64,000 nucleotides of DNA from Paenibacillus brasilensis (GCF_009363115.1 NZ_CP045298.1:5329501-5393500), one strand, 5' to 3'; shown: positions 26,075 to 34,828, counted from the first letter of the stretch. The notes: generated by a model not told the origin, from the letters alone. Program-made: numbers and translations.

Positions 26075-26499
26075 CGCCTTTCTCTCGCCCGGGTCGGCCC
26101 AGCTACACTGAGTACCGGAACATCTGTCCCATGCTGTACTGTTGATATGGACTCGATAAACTCAAAGGCTTCATCAACAAGCTGAACAGCGTACTTTTTC
26201 CAATCAACAATCTGATTTTCAAAAAAGAAGTCAAAGTCCTTTTTAGACTTCTTGATTCTCGCTGTCATAGAAGGGGCCAGTATGGCAGCAACCATACAAA
26301 CGGCTGCTGCATACACATAAGTTTGATCATCACCAGTTAACTCAGCAAAATTAGGAACGGCTTTTACAATCCTCGATTCTCCAATGGGTAAAACAGAAAG
26401 AGCGTCTATGTCAGCATCGGATATTACATCCTCACCAACTCCTAAACGCCCTCTAATTTCCTCATGATATGTTTCAGTAATGAGTATCTTATTTGCCAT
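26065..26499 (-). CDS. head-tail connector/adaptor protein
   Basis: A 144-residue helical protein (MANKILITETYHEEIRGRLG..., DDQTYVYAAAVCMVAAILAPSMTARIKKSKKDF). The helical bundle fits the gp6/gp15-type adaptor that binds the portal. I start it at the ATG at 26497-26499; seven upstream codons lie inside the previous gene. Overlaps on both sides suggest tight coupling. Confidence 0.55.
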   Translation of the reverse strand: MANKILITETYHEEIRGRLGVGEDVISDADIDALSVLPIGESRIVKAVPNFAELTGDDQTYVYAAAVCMVAAILAPSMTARIKKSKKDFDFFFENQIVDWKKYAVQLVDEAFEFIESISTVQHGTDVPVLSVAGPTRARERRCH

Positions 26500-26878
26500 C
26501 TGCTGCACCGCCAGCAGCACTGATAGCCTGTTTCAATTCTTCAATACTCATTTTGGTGTATCCAGGTATTTTCAATTCCTTAGCTGAGGCTTTCAATTCT
26601 TTCAATTCACCGTCGGACTGAAGAATATCAATTTGCTCAAGTAATTCAGCTTCTCGCGCTTTGGACTGTTCTAATTCAGCCTGAAGTTGCAACTCTCGTT
26701 CTGAAGGTGAACCGTCGACAGCCCCGTTACCATCTACAATTTCCGCAAGCAATTGTCCGGTTGCCGCATTGCGAATTTTTTTCTTTGCGATATCTACAAG
26801 ACCGTCAGGGGCATCTGTTACGATGTCCCCGGCATTGTATTGCCCAACAGCATCAACTAATACTTTTACAGTTGTCAT
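26489..26878 (-). CDS. phage protein with coiled coil and SAP/Rho-N-like C-terminus
   Basis: A 129-residue protein: a small N-terminal beta domain (VKVLVDAVGQYNAGDIVTDAPDGLVDIAKKK, as in capsid-neighbour proteins), a coiled coil (about 58-85), and a C-terminal helix-extended-loop-helix (LKASAKELKIPGYTKMSIEELKQAIS) of the SAP/Rho-N kind that can bind nucleic acid. It follows the capsid gene and may help DNA packaging or head completion. Confidence 0.55.
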   Translation of the reverse strand: MTTVKVLVDAVGQYNAGDIVTDAPDGLVDIAKKKIRNAATGQLLAEIVDGNGAVDGSPSERELQLQAELEQSKAREAELLEQIDILQSDGELKELKASAKELKIPGYTKMSIEELKQAISAAGGAADGK

Positions 26879-26895
26879 AAATTGAGTTCTCCCCC

Positions 26896-27909
26896 TTACG
26901 CCACTGTAGCGAAGATATGCCAGTTGACGTATTTCAGTCGCGGCAGAACAGTAGCACCGTTAATCACTTGCCATTGATCGGGGTCACCTTGAATTAGCTT
27001 GGTGAGAGCAAACTTCCCTGTATGGCCCGTGAAAATGTCTTCATAGTTATTCGGGCTTGTAACAAGATCCATAATGGAGCCTGTCATGCCTTGACCGATG
27101 ATAATTACGGCATTGTCAGGAATGAAAGGATAGAACGTTCCGGTATCGTCAATGTAGCCACCATCGTACACTTCGTACTGAAGGCCACTCAAGTTTTGGC
27201 TGACAATTTCAGAAAGTGAGCCATCCGTTACAACATCCTTGCCATATGTGTATCTGATCAATTCGCGAATTTTCTCATTTTGCTTCATGTAGCTGTCTAC
27301 CTTTTTATTTGCCAGAATCTTAACTCCTCTTGCACCACTTCCCCGGAATAGAAGGAGCCACTCATCCAAGTTTTTCAGCGGATCAGCGGTTGCCGTATTG
27401 CTCCAGAGCACATCTGCCGTTGGCTTGTTAGTGGCAGGGACGCCGTAATCAATCGTTCTGGCAGGTTTGTTTGCAGTTGCTGGAACGATAAGATTGCCGG
27501 TCAGGGACTGCCAACGCATCCACTCAAAACGTGTCTCAAGCCTCATGTTCAAGTTGACCAATTGATCCACCATATACTCCTCTGCCCACTGTTGCTGCAA
27601 GTTATTACCTGGCTTTCTCAAAGTGGCAATCTTTTCACGATCAATAATGGACTTTTCTCTCCATTCTTGGTTCGTAAAATTCATATGTTTCACCACAGGA
27701 GACGTATGAATTGGTGAAGGATCATTCAGCCCGGTAGCAGGTGTCATCCCCGTGTCATCATAAGTAATGTCATATTCGATGGTGAGTCCAAGTTCAGGTT
27801 TGAAGTCAGCGCCATTTGTCAGTAGTTGAGCCCCGCGAAAACTGTTAATATCCGTCCGAATGTTCTGAACGACTTCCGTAAGGAAATATGGATCAAGTAC
27901 GTTTGCCAT
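26896..27909 (-). CDS. major capsid protein (lambda E-type)
   Basis: A 337-residue protein of the lambda E-like capsid family: YFLTEVVQNIRTDINSFRGAQLL, KHMNFTNQEWREKSIIDREKIATLRKPG, VDSYMKQNEKIRELIRYTYGKDVVTDGS, and a YVNWHIFATVA C-terminus. It follows a decoration protein gene and precedes connectors. E-type capsids with D-type decoration and a C/Nu3-type protease/scaffold form a coherent set here. Confidence 0.9.
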   Translation of the reverse strand: MANVLDPYFLTEVVQNIRTDINSFRGAQLLTNGADFKPELGLTIEYDITYDDTGMTPATGLNDPSPIHTSPVVKHMNFTNQEWREKSIIDREKIATLRKPGNNLQQQWAEEYMVDQLVNLNMRLETRFEWMRWQSLTGNLIVPATANKPARTIDYGVPATNKPTADVLWSNTATADPLKNLDEWLLLFRGSGARGVKILANKKVDSYMKQNEKIRELIRYTYGKDVVTDGSLSEIVSQNLSGLQYEVYDGGYIDDTGTFYPFIPDNAVIIIGQGMTGSIMDLVTSPNNYEDIFTGHTGKFALTKLIQGDPDQWQVINGATVLPRLKYVNWHIFATVA

Positions 27910-27924
27910 TTATGTTTATCCCCC

Positions 27925-28305
27925 TTATACAAAGTAGCAAAGCTTCAGCGCTGTCTTAGCCGCTGCATCAATGCCTGTCAATTTAGATTCATGGAAAATG
28001 CCAGCGATCCACGCCGAAGCGCCAACATCTGAGATTGTTGTATCATGGTCGTTATCCAAAATGCACAAGGCTACTTCGGAACCATTGGTTGCCGATGCGC
28101 TATACGCCACCGCTTTATCCTTATCCGCCCCAGCCGCTGTTATTTTGCCGATAACTGTCCCTTTTTTCAGGATTCCTTGTCCTTGTTTCAGCAAAATACC
28201 TCCGGGAAGCTTTGCCTGAAGATCGGTAGATGCAAGAACCTCTGTAAACTCTTGAGTAATAACCTGACCGGGACCAGGAGCGCCATTATACTGAGATTGC
28301 ATCAT
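27925..28305 (-). CDS. head decoration protein (lambda D-like)
   Basis: A 126-residue protein (ITQEFTEVLASTDLQAKLPGGILLKQGQGILKKGTVIGKITA..., VALCILDNDHDTTISDVGASAWIAGIFHESKLTG) with the pattern of lambda gpD decoration trimers, which stabilise expanded capsids at three-fold positions. It lies directly between the protease/scaffold and capsid genes, as in lambda. Confidence 0.85.
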   Translation of the reverse strand: MMQSQYNGAPGPGQVITQEFTEVLASTDLQAKLPGGILLKQGQGILKKGTVIGKITAAGADKDKAVAYSASATNGSEVALCILDNDHDTTISDVGASAWIAGIFHESKLTGIDAAAKTALKLCYFV

Positions 28306-28307
28306 AA

Positions 28308-28832
28308 TTATTTATCCTCCTTCAACAGATTACCCCTGCCTGTATTCTTAAGTGCCGCCCGAGCTTCTTCACGAGCTAATACTTTAAGTTGTTCTGGCGT
28401 TTTCTCGCCACCATCATTTTGTGAGTTAGTTGGTGGTGTTCCATTCAGTGCTCCCTCAGGAAGGTTTACATCGTCACCTTGTGTATGGCGACCACCGCCA
28501 CCCAAAGCAGCTTGTGCCTGCGCCTCATACGTTGCGCCGATCTTTTCAATTTCAGATACTGGCAGATGAGATAATGCCGTTTTCATGGCTTCTACATTAA
28601 AAGCTTCACCAAGAGCACGGACACCAGCTCCACATGCTTGTTCAGTAACTTTGATCTTGTATGTCACTCCATCAGCAGCCTGAGCGCTCAACGATGTGAG
28701 TTTGCTCAAGATGTCAGTATCGTTTTCCACACTTAGCGCTGCCCGGATTTGTCCAAGTACATTATTAGCCGCTGCCAACGCAGTTGCTTGGGTTTGCGCT
28801 GCTACTAAAGCAGCTTTTTGTTCTTCGTTCAT
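28308..28832 (-). CDS. nested scaffold protein (Nu3-like), internal start
   Basis: An in-frame ATG at 28830-28832 inside the protease gene has an excellent ribosome site (AAGGAGATGACACT-ATG). Starting there gives a 174-residue, Ala/Gln/Glu-rich helical protein, the size and composition of a capsid scaffold. This is the arrangement of lambda genes C and Nu3, where the scaffold is made from an internal start of the protease gene. The start context is seen directly; the function is inferred. Confidence 0.7.
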   Translation of the reverse strand: MNEEQKAALVAAQTQATALAAANNVLGQIRAALSVENDTDILSKLTSLSAQAADGVTYKIKVTEQACGAGVRALGEAFNVEAMKTALSHLPVSEIEKIGATYEAQAQAALGGGGRHTQGDDVNLPEGALNGTPPTNSQNDGGEKTPEQLKVLAREEARAALKNTGRGNLLKEDK

Positions 28833-29612
28833 AGTGTCATCTCCTTGGGCCAATGTCTCGGCCTGTTCTTTTGTTTGATGCTGTTTAGATACAAAAGCAG
28901 ACATGCCACCTTTGTTGCTAAAAAAATAAAAGATGCGTCCATCGCCATCAAGCGACTTCGCATCTAAAGGTAACGGTTCGTATTCAGTTTGTTTCGGCTG
29001 TTCAGATTCACCATGTTGTTTCATTGAGAGAGATTCACGTGTAATTCCAGCTCCTTCGTAACCTCCATCAAACACGATAGAGTTCTCCATGATGTATCCG
29101 TCATCAGCTAGAACAAGACATTCTTTGTCGTCATACATTTGTCCACGGATGTGAGAGCATGCTGAAGGTCCGTAGTAGTCACCCCCACAAATACCACAAA
29201 TATGTTTCGTTGTTACAAATCCTGCCGAGGTGTCAAATATAGTTCCTGAATCAATACCGGTAGCCAGTTGATCCGTTGAGATTCCATTGGCCTCTAACCC
29301 TTTTGCCATATAATGATCACCGTAGAGTTCCAGTTCCCCTCCCTCTTCGATAATTCGACTGTCAAAAGTTCTGCCATATGGGAAAGATAAGGCTTCCCAC
29401 TTCTGCCACGGATGGTCAACCAGCAAGGCGACTCCTTCTTTAACCTGATCTGCCATTTTGCGTAGAAAGTTTGGGGTAATTTTCATTTTGTACTTATCAA
29501 TACGCTTGGTTCCTATGATTCTTGCTTGAAACACATGAGTTTGTTCATCGGTTAAAGGGACCAATGCTTTTTGATTGATTTTCGCCAATTGTTCGGGTGT
29601 AGGTTTAGCCAT
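28308..29612 (-). CDS. prohead protease with C-terminal scaffold
   Basis: A 434-residue protein. Residues 20-195 (FQARIIGTKRIDKYKMKITPNFLRKMADQVKEGVALLVDHPW, then GANGISTDQLATGIDSGTIFDTSAGF) look like a phage prohead protease, with an odd Cys/His cluster (HICGICGGDYYGPSACSH, about 137-154) that could bind zinc. From residue 261 the protein is a helical scaffold (MNEEQKAALVAAQ...). I start it at the ATG at 29610-29612, preceded by GGAGGGAGGTG. The 18 upstream codons overlap the portal gene. Catalytic residues were not assigned with confidence. Confidence 0.7.
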   Translation of the reverse strand: MAKPTPEQLAKINQKALVPLTDEQTHVFQARIIGTKRIDKYKMKITPNFLRKMADQVKEGVALLVDHPWQKWEALSFPYGRTFDSRIIEEGGELELYGDHYMAKGLEANGISTDQLATGIDSGTIFDTSAGFVTTKHICGICGGDYYGPSACSHIRGQMYDDKECLVLADDGYIMENSIVFDGGYEGAGITRESLSMKQHGESEQPKQTEYEPLPLDAKSLDGDGRIFYFFSNKGGMSAFVSKQHQTKEQAETLAQGDDTMNEEQKAALVAAQTQATALAAANNVLGQIRAALSVENDTDILSKLTSLSAQAADGVTYKIKVTEQACGAGVRALGEAFNVEAMKTALSHLPVSEIEKIGATYEAQAQAALGGGGRHTQGDDVNLPEGALNGTPPTNSQNDGGEKTPEQLKVLAREEARAALKNTGRGNLLKEDK

Positions 29613-29616
29613 TTTT

Positions 29617-31077
29617 TTATTCACCTCCCTCCGATGGAGTATTTTCTTCATTCGAATCAGATTCATGCTTCTTTACAAGCAAAGGAAGTAATTCAGCAGG
29701 TATTTTGGCATTAATACCAAGTGTCCAACGTATTTCCTCAGCAGCTTCCAACGGTGTGATGTAGAAATTCTTCTCCGCTGTGATGTAGTTGTCGATCTTT
29801 GAACGTCGGTCACGTTCAATCTCATTTTCTGAGCGTAGATCAATAGGGAGATAGTCAGCTTCAACTTTTGTTTGAGTCCCCTTTACTCTTGCAGACAACG
29901 AAAAAGACCGCTGCCAGAAACGTTTGGTTACGCTCCGCGCGGACTCTACATTTTTGATATATATTTGAGTGTCAATCGAACTGTATGTTTCGGTTGATCC
30001 TTGATGCCTGGAAAGGATGGTGAGCAGCGTCTTGAGTGAAGTCGCCATTTGGGTATCAATAATGTCGATGAGCTTTTTAATATCAATCATCGGCCCTGAA
30101 TTACCGCCTTTGAGATATTCGACTTTTACACTATCCCAGTGGACAAGGGCATCGTCTGGATTGAGTGAGTTGAAATGGTTTATCATCTCTTCCATTCGCT
30201 CTTTAAGCCATTTCTGTTGACCATCGGGATTACTTTTCAAGTTGTTTGGCATGTTCTTCAGCATGATTTCTTCCAGCATAGAGATATCAAGCCTTGGATA
30301 GCCTTGGTTATGCACTACTGCTTTCAGGTCAGCCAACACTTGAAGATGAAAGAACACTACTTGCAACACTGGAAGCATGGGCGTTCGTCCATAAGGATCA
30401 TCGACCATCGGATCGAACTCTTCATAGATGAACGTTGGTGTGTCAATCTTCTTGTAATTACCGAACCACTCCTCATTCGCGTTCCTTCGCGGGTTCTTCA
30501 CGTATTGCCACGGTGTAAGGCGATTAGTCTCCGGCTCCCTACGAAACCAAATTAAAGCCGGATCAACTGGAACAATATCAATCACATCATTGCACTGTTC
30601 ATTCAAGACTACCTCTCCAGCACACGCACCACGGACCATAATCATCATCCGCTGGATCGTGTCCAGTTTATCTAATGAGCGTCCGTGCTGGTATCCCGGC
30701 GAAGGTAGCGGTGTGTTTAGCATAGCTTTGAGTTCGTCCAGTACCCGTTGTCCACCCTTATCTGCATTCCCGTTTGGCTTCTTAGCTGTAAATGTTAATT
30801 CGGTATCTCCCATACGTAAGTATGTGTATAGGGCATAGGAAACGTCTGGATGGACAGATATCAATAGCTCAAGTAATTCCTCTGCGGTGTAACTCTGTAG
30901 TTTAGTAAGGTCAATATTGTGGACCTGTTGATACTTTTTAGGCAACCAATTAAATATCCCCCACGGGTTGGAGTTCTTGGGAACTGTCGTTCTGCCTATA
31001 CCCATCATCTGCCGCTTTACCGTTGCCGGAAGAACTGCATTCGCAAATGAATATATGGCTTTATGATACCATTTCAA
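29617..31077 (-). CDS. portal protein
   Basis: A 486-residue protein with portal layout: an N-terminal wing (YTAEELLELLISVHPDVSYALYTYLRMGDTELTFTA), the core (VRGACAGEVVLNEQCNDVIDIVPVDPALIWFRREPETNRLTPWQYV, FDPMVDDPYGRTPMLPVLQVVFFHLQVLADLKAVVHNQGYPRLDI), and a helical stem (IKKLIDIIDTQMATSLKTLLTIL). The dodecameric portal is the DNA entry channel and terminase docking site. The terminase genes are separated from it by about 5 kb of cargo. Confidence 0.85.
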   Translation of the reverse strand: MKWYHKAIYSFANAVLPATVKRQMMGIGRTTVPKNSNPWGIFNWLPKKYQQVHNIDLTKLQSYTAEELLELLISVHPDVSYALYTYLRMGDTELTFTAKKPNGNADKGGQRVLDELKAMLNTPLPSPGYQHGRSLDKLDTIQRMMIMVRGACAGEVVLNEQCNDVIDIVPVDPALIWFRREPETNRLTPWQYVKNPRRNANEEWFGNYKKIDTPTFIYEEFDPMVDDPYGRTPMLPVLQVVFFHLQVLADLKAVVHNQGYPRLDISMLEEIMLKNMPNNLKSNPDGQQKWLKERMEEMINHFNSLNPDDALVHWDSVKVEYLKGGNSGPMIDIKKLIDIIDTQMATSLKTLLTILSRHQGSTETYSSIDTQIYIKNVESARSVTKRFWQRSFSLSARVKGTQTKVEADYLPIDLRSENEIERDRRSKIDNYITAEKNFYITPLEAAEEIRWTLGINAKIPAELLPLLVKKHESDSNEENTPSEGGE

Positions 31078-31186
31078 GATTTCACCGCCTTTCTTGGCAA
31101 ACTTCTATGAATACAGGATAACACCTGTTTTATTCGGATTTACTACTGATTTTCGACCACTTAAACATCTTCTTTCAATCCCGCAA

Positions 31187-31220
31187 TAAAAAAGAAGGTA
31201 GGAAAAGTTTCCTGACCTTC
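31187..31220 (-). terminator. terminator upstream of portal, containing palindrome copy 4
   Basis: On the minus strand GAAGGT ... ACCTTC arms enclose CAGGAAACTTTTCCT (core 31200-31213) and are followed by TTTTTT. The dispersed palindrome here forms the upper part of a terminator stem, about 120 bases upstream of the portal start. Confidence 0.75.
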
Positions 31221-31282
31221 TTAATGTTCATATTTCTATGTCTGAATAATATCATTGGTTTCATTCGGTGTTACTACGGTTT

Positions 31283-31750
31283 TTAGCTAACATCCAAGTT
31301 TAAAATTAGACTCTTTTTAGTTAAGTGTTTTCTTCCAGAACCATCATCTACACCAGCATCTAGATGTACTTTTCCGTTATATCCGTTAGTAAACAATGTC
31401 TCTTTTAACTCATTCAATCCAATCCAAATAGTACAACTACTGCCTGCTTCAAGTTTATGTGGATAACTAACATTAGATTGTGGTCGAGGAAAAACTAGTG
31501 TTTTATTATCTGGAAGAATCAGATAAGGTATGTTTATTACAACGTGTTGGTATCCGGGATTGGAGACTGTAACAATTACCGCGGCATCGCTTAACCCATT
31601 ATAGGTATCAAGAAAACCGTAAGAAAATGCGAGGCTAACTTTTCTCGATTTTTCATTTTTATTCACAATAAATGTAACTGTAGACATAAAGGCGGCATAT
31701 ATTGCAACTACGGCAGTAACTATTTGTGTCCATGGAATACTATTTTCCAA
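31283..31750 (-). CDS. hypothetical membrane-anchored beta-sandwich protein
   Basis: A 155-residue protein with one N-terminal membrane helix (about 8-28, IVTAVVAIYAAFMSTVTFIV) and a beta-rich domain (AAVIVTVSNPGYQHVVINIPYLILP, HKLEAGSSCTIWIGLNEL) of immunoglobulin-like pattern. Unrecognised. It is the last gene of a run of membrane proteins (32858 to 31283) inserted between terminase and portal. Neighbour spacing is 14 bases. Confidence 0.55.
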   Translation of the reverse strand: MENSIPWTQIVTAVVAIYAAFMSTVTFIVNKNEKSRKVSLAFSYGFLDTYNGLSDAAVIVTVSNPGYQHVVINIPYLILPDNKTLVFPRPQSNVSYPHKLEAGSSCTIWIGLNELKETLFTNGYNGKVHLDAGVDDGSGRKHLTKKSLILNLDVS

Positions 31751-31764
31751 GTATATCTACCTCC

Positions 31765-32220
31765 CTACTTTCTTCTACCGTTACTTGTCCCAGAATTCAA
31801 AGCTACTACAGCAATCAAAGCTATGATTGCGAGGACAAACAACAAGTAAACTCCGTAATAAAGAAAGTACAATGAAGCTAAACCTGTTAACAGTCCAACA
31901 ATTATGATGAATACTCTATATAAATTCGAATATTCTGCTTCATTCGATATGGCGGAAACCAGACCTATAAAACAACCAACAAGAAGCATTAGTCCGGTGA
32001 TTAAGGACAATGCAGTAGCCCTCAAGTAAGCTGCTGTATCAGTGAAGTAATATTTCCCCAATTCCAAAAATGTTTCAGGCTTAGGGAGATTCAATATCAT
32101 TTCCCACGAAAAATACCCAGCTGTTAAAGCCGTTGCAATAAATAACCAATAAGTCCACCTGATTTCATGTTCAATCGCTTGATAGTATATTGATTTTAAT
32201 ATAAAAATCTCCTCCACCAT
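31765..32220 (-). CDS. hypothetical four-helix membrane protein
   Basis: A 151-residue protein with about four membrane helices (24-42, 70-88, 100-118 and 120-140) and a short basic C-terminus. No family recognised. It probably works with the neighbouring anchored protein at 31283-31750, given the short spacing and shared direction. A role in superinfection exclusion is possible but unsupported. Confidence 0.5.
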   Translation of the reverse strand: MVEEIFILKSIYYQAIEHEIRWTYWLFIATALTAGYFSWEMILNLPKPETFLELGKYYFTDTAAYLRATALSLITGLMLLVGCFIGLVSAISNEAEYSNLYRVFIIIVGLLTGLASLYFLYYGVYLLFVLAIIALIAVVALNSGTSNGRRK

Positions 32221-32330
32221 ATAGAATGTATGTTCTTAATACCTTTATATCACTCGTTGTTATATGTTGTCAATTTGTGTAGTTACGTGTTTGAAAATGT
32301 TCCTCGAAAACTTAGCACTTTATGAGGACA

Positions 32331-32357
32331 AAAGAAAAAGCACCCATCATGGTGCTT
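32331..32357 (-). terminator. terminator of the 32356-32858 pair
   Basis: On the minus strand AAGCACC-ATGAT-GGGTGCTT is followed by TTTCTTTTG, overlapping the stop codon of the upstream gene. Confidence 0.7.
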
Positions 32358-32703
32358 AATAATATTCTTGCCTTTCAACTTCAACTTCGATTTTAAACAA
32401 TGCCACTAAGTTGGATATTGCTTCAAATACCGCTAGAATAATAACGAAACATTGAGACAATGAAAGAGATTCAGGCATTCCTGGTACTAACTTTCCATCC
32501 TGATAGGTCAAAAAATACGCGCCTAGAGCAAGCCCGGTGTACCCTAAGAATTTTAAAAAAATCAGGGCTTTATCAAATAGATCACTTCTCACCTTGAAGA
32601 TGTACCTCAGAATTATCGCACTAATTAAAACAAATCCGAGAACTTTAAAACTCTGGAATAGCATACCATTAAATTCATTAATGGGAATTTGTTGTCCTTC
32701 CAT
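32356..32703 (-). CDS. hypothetical three-helix membrane protein
   Basis: A 115-residue protein with three hydrophobic helices (about 18-36, 48-66 and 84-103) and a short acidic tail (EVEVERQEYY). AGGAGGGG precedes the ATG. It is co-directional with a 39-residue Cys-rich gene just upstream. Unrecognised; the size resembles a phage holin, but it is far from the lysis cassette. Confidence 0.5.
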   Translation of the reverse strand: MEGQQIPINEFNGMLFQSFKVLGFVLISAIILRYIFKVRSDLFDKALIFLKFLGYTGLALGAYFLTYQDGKLVPGMPESLSLSQCFVIILAVFEAISNLVALFKIEVEVERQEYY

Positions 32704-32738
32704 TTCTTCTTCCCCTCCTAAGCATCAAATTTCGACAT

Positions 32739-32858
32739 TCAGGAAGAATTATCCTCTTTAACACATGGGCGTGGCCGTAAGCAAAACTGCGCTATCCCAT
32801 CCCATCTACCCCAAACACAACCTTTGCATTTTTTCGGCTGTTTTGGTGGGCCTTTCAT
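32739..32858 (-). CDS. small Cys-rich protein (39 aa)
   Basis: A 39-residue basic protein (MKGPPKQPKKCKGCVWGRWD..., FCLRPRPCVKEDNSS) with four cysteines in a C-x2-C ... C-x6-C arrangement, likely a zinc knuckle. An in-frame TTG ten codons upstream with AAAGG at good spacing is an alternative start. The sequence AAAGGAATTTTG occurs twice before the gene. It leads the small operon that continues into the membrane protein. Confidence 0.55.
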   Translation of the reverse strand: MKGPPKQPKKCKGCVWGRWDGIAQFCLRPRPCVKEDNSS

Positions 32859-32911
32859 GTGTAGCAAAATTCCTTTCTTCTGCTTCAAACCAAAATTCCT
32901 TTCAAAAGGCA

Positions 32912-32938
32912 ATAAAAAAAGCCACCCAAATGAGTGAC
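32912..32938 (-). terminator. terminator facing a region without a gene
   Basis: On the minus strand GTCACTC-ATTTG-GGTGGC is followed by TTTTTTTA. No intact gene lies directly upstream, so it may be the remnant of a lost gene or serve the SnoaL-like gene at 33387. Confidence 0.6.
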
Positions 32939-33386
32939 TTGTATCTGCCTATGTTATTTACAGCACCAAATTGACACAGGCGCTTATTTAAAACCCGAAA
33001 AAATAAACAGCGATAAGACCTATTCCCGCAAGCGGGATGCAAAACGCTGCGCTGTTGCATAAAAGCATTTGTACTTAGTAACTAAAGAAGAAGAACAAGA
33101 CCATTTTACTGATTACCGAAAATGGCCGTCAAAGAACTAAGACCGAACAATACCGGAAAATGGGCAATTAAACCATTATAAGCTGGCTTTTGCTCACTTT
33201 CTCGATATTACTCGCTATTAAGTAAAAATAAAGTCTTAGACTGCCACTGTTATCATCCAACTAACGTTCTTCGTTAGCGTAACGCATTACTTGACCAAAT
33301 TCGATATGTTGCCGGTCAGTAACCTACGTTTTCGTATGATTACTCAGCATAGTGATGTGTAGCTGCACTAACATATCAACAGTCTC
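32939..33386. other. about 450 bases with no recognisable gene
   Basis: No frame of useful length or start context was found on either strand. Two short inverted repeats are visible: CCATTTT...AAAATGG (33101-33125) and CTAACG-TTCTT-CGTTAG (33261-33277). The stretch may be a degraded gene or control region. Confidence 0.4.
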
Positions 33387-33788
33387 TTAATCAAAAGCTT
33401 CTTCAAGTGCAGCAGTATCTTCGAAGATTTGAAAAAACCTTATCTTCTCCTGTTCTACTTCGCAAATAATTGCCCAATCACTCTCGAACACTTTCCCGGT
33501 TACATTGACTTTGATGCGGAAATTCCCCCATGCACACGCTGCTTCCTGATTACCGATGAGTTTGTGAAGGACAAAACTCTCTATTTGTTCTGCTTCTTCT
33601 AATAAGCTTAAATAATTTCTTACACCTTCTTTTCCATGAAATGTGCCGTATAAAGGAATTCTATTAGAAGGCTCTTTTTTAAGAATAATAAATTTCGCTT
33701 CATCATGAACCAATTCGATCACTTTATCAATCTGTTTGCTTCCTAATGCTTGAAAGTAATTTGTTAGCACCTGTTGAGCACTTTGCAT
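33387..33788 (-). CDS. SnoaL-like / NTF2-fold protein
   Basis: A 133-residue protein with the NTF2-like fold pattern: MQSAQQVLTNYFQALGSKQIDKVIELVHDEAKF, FHGKEGVRNYLSLLEEAEQIESFVLHKLI, AACAWGNFRIKVNVTGKVFESDWAIICEVEQEKIRFFQIFED. The family includes small isomerases, cyclases and ligand-binding proteins, so no reaction can be assigned. I start it at the ATG at 33786-33788 behind AAGGGAG; upstream codons lack a ribosome site. It is an unusual gene for a prophage and looks like host-derived cargo. Confidence 0.75.
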   Translation of the reverse strand: MQSAQQVLTNYFQALGSKQIDKVIELVHDEAKFIILKKEPSNRIPLYGTFHGKEGVRNYLSLLEEAEQIESFVLHKLIGNQEAACAWGNFRIKVNVTGKVFESDWAIICEVEQEKIRFFQIFEDTAALEEAFD

Positions 33789-33995
33789 TTCTACTAATCT
33801 CCCTTCGAATAGGCGGAATAAGCTTTGCACAATCCAATAATAACATATTTTATCTACCATCGTGTCCGTTGGCTTAACGCCGCCGCTGCCAGTCTAGAAC
33901 TATATTTTCACGGTCAAACACTTTATTTCCATCAAACACTCGTCCCAGACAATTCTCTCACCTAGTTTATCCTCATCACCGGACTTCATGGTTTC

Positions 33996-34118
33996 TCAGC
34001 ACGTATCACAAAAGGAAGCACCGAATGTGGTGTGAAATTCTGGATTCGGATCATTGCAGATCAAACATTTACCTTTTATAAAGCGTTTCGTTTTTCCTGT
34101 TTTCTGATCGTGGAACAA
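33996..34118 (-). CDS. small zinc-ribbon protein (40 aa, TTG start)
   Basis: A 40-residue frame starting at TTG with GGGAGGG seven bases upstream. It reads MFHDQKTGKTKRFIKGKCLICND..., FGASFCDTC, with two CxxC knuckles (CLIC and CDTC) that should bind one zinc. Small zinc-ribbons of this kind are common in Bacillales phages. Followed by no recognisable gene for 200 bases. Confidence 0.55.
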   Translation of the reverse strand: MFHDQKTGKTKRFIKGKCLICNDPNPEFHTTFGASFCDTC

Positions 34119-34148
34119 GGTCAATCCCTCCCAACAGAAAGAAAGTAA

Positions 34149-34178
34149 TAAAAAAACACAAGCATCGCGCTTGTGTTT
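34149..34178 (-). terminator. terminator of the secreted-protein operon
   Basis: On the minus strand AAACACAAGC-GCGA-TGCTTGTGTTT is followed by TTTTATT, just past the stop of the 34196-34813 gene. Confidence 0.85.
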
Positions 34179-34195
34179 TAATGCAGCATATCAGA

Positions 34196-34813
34196 TTACT
34201 CTTGAATTTTTTTTGCAATTTCCATCAATTCGTCAAGAGTGGAATTGAAAGAAGAAACAGTATAGAAGTGGTCTTTCGTAATCAAATGAACAACCCTTCT
34301 TTCTTGCCCGTCAACATAAGCTACAGTATGATTGTTGATTTTAGTCAACTCAACTTTTTCCATATTATATGTTTTTTTCACATAATCAATAGTAGTCTGT
34401 TCATCCATTTGGGATTCTGCTTGAGTAACCATAATTTCAGTGCCGTCACTGCCACGATATGACTGCCTGATTACCAAACCATCCTCGCCTTTCAAAGCTG
34501 TTGTGTTTAATGGCTTCAAGCTGTGCTTTTCAAGCGTTGCAATTCTAAGCGAGGCTCCCTGCGCTAGATTAGGAATATGGATATCTTCTGCCGGTACATC
34601 AGATATATTTATGAGACCTTTGATATCAACTCCTGTCTCTTCTGGTGTTTCAGTCGGCGCTTGCACTGTTGAAGCATCAATCGCTTCTGCTTTCGTTTCA
34701 ACCGGAATCTGTGCAGGCGTTTCTGATTCGGCAGCATATGAATTATATGCATATGCACCACCACCTATTACGAGTGCACCACCTAATGCTACAGCAACTA
34801 ATTGTTTCTTCAA
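34196..34813 (-). CDS. secreted protein, DUF4367-like C-terminus
   Basis: A 205-residue protein with a signal peptide (about 1-29, KKQLVAVALGGALVIGGGAYA). A low-complexity Pro/Glu/Thr linker follows, then a C-terminal domain (LVIRQSYRGSDGTEIMVTQAESQ, DYVKKTYNMEKVELTKINNHTVAYVDGQE, HLITKDHFYTVSSF) resembling the DUF4367 beta domain found at the ends of anti-sigma or sensor proteins. It follows the peptidoglycan-binding gene by 15 bases, so both products probably work at the cell surface. Function unknown. Confidence 0.6.
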   Translation of the reverse strand: MKKQLVAVALGGALVIGGGAYAYNSYAAESETPAQIPVETKAEAIDASTVQAPTETPEETGVDIKGLINISDVPAEDIHIPNLAQGASLRIATLEKHSLKPLNTTALKGEDGLVIRQSYRGSDGTEIMVTQAESQMDEQTTIDYVKKTYNMEKVELTKINNHTVAYVDGQERRVVHLITKDHFYTVSSFNSTLDELMEIAKKIQE

Positions 34814-34828
34814 TTTAAACCCCTCCTA

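Noticed and set aside
32765..32974. Plus-strand 69-codon frame
   Set aside because: No ribosome site; it lies opposite the better-supported Cys-rich minus-strand gene at 32739-32858.
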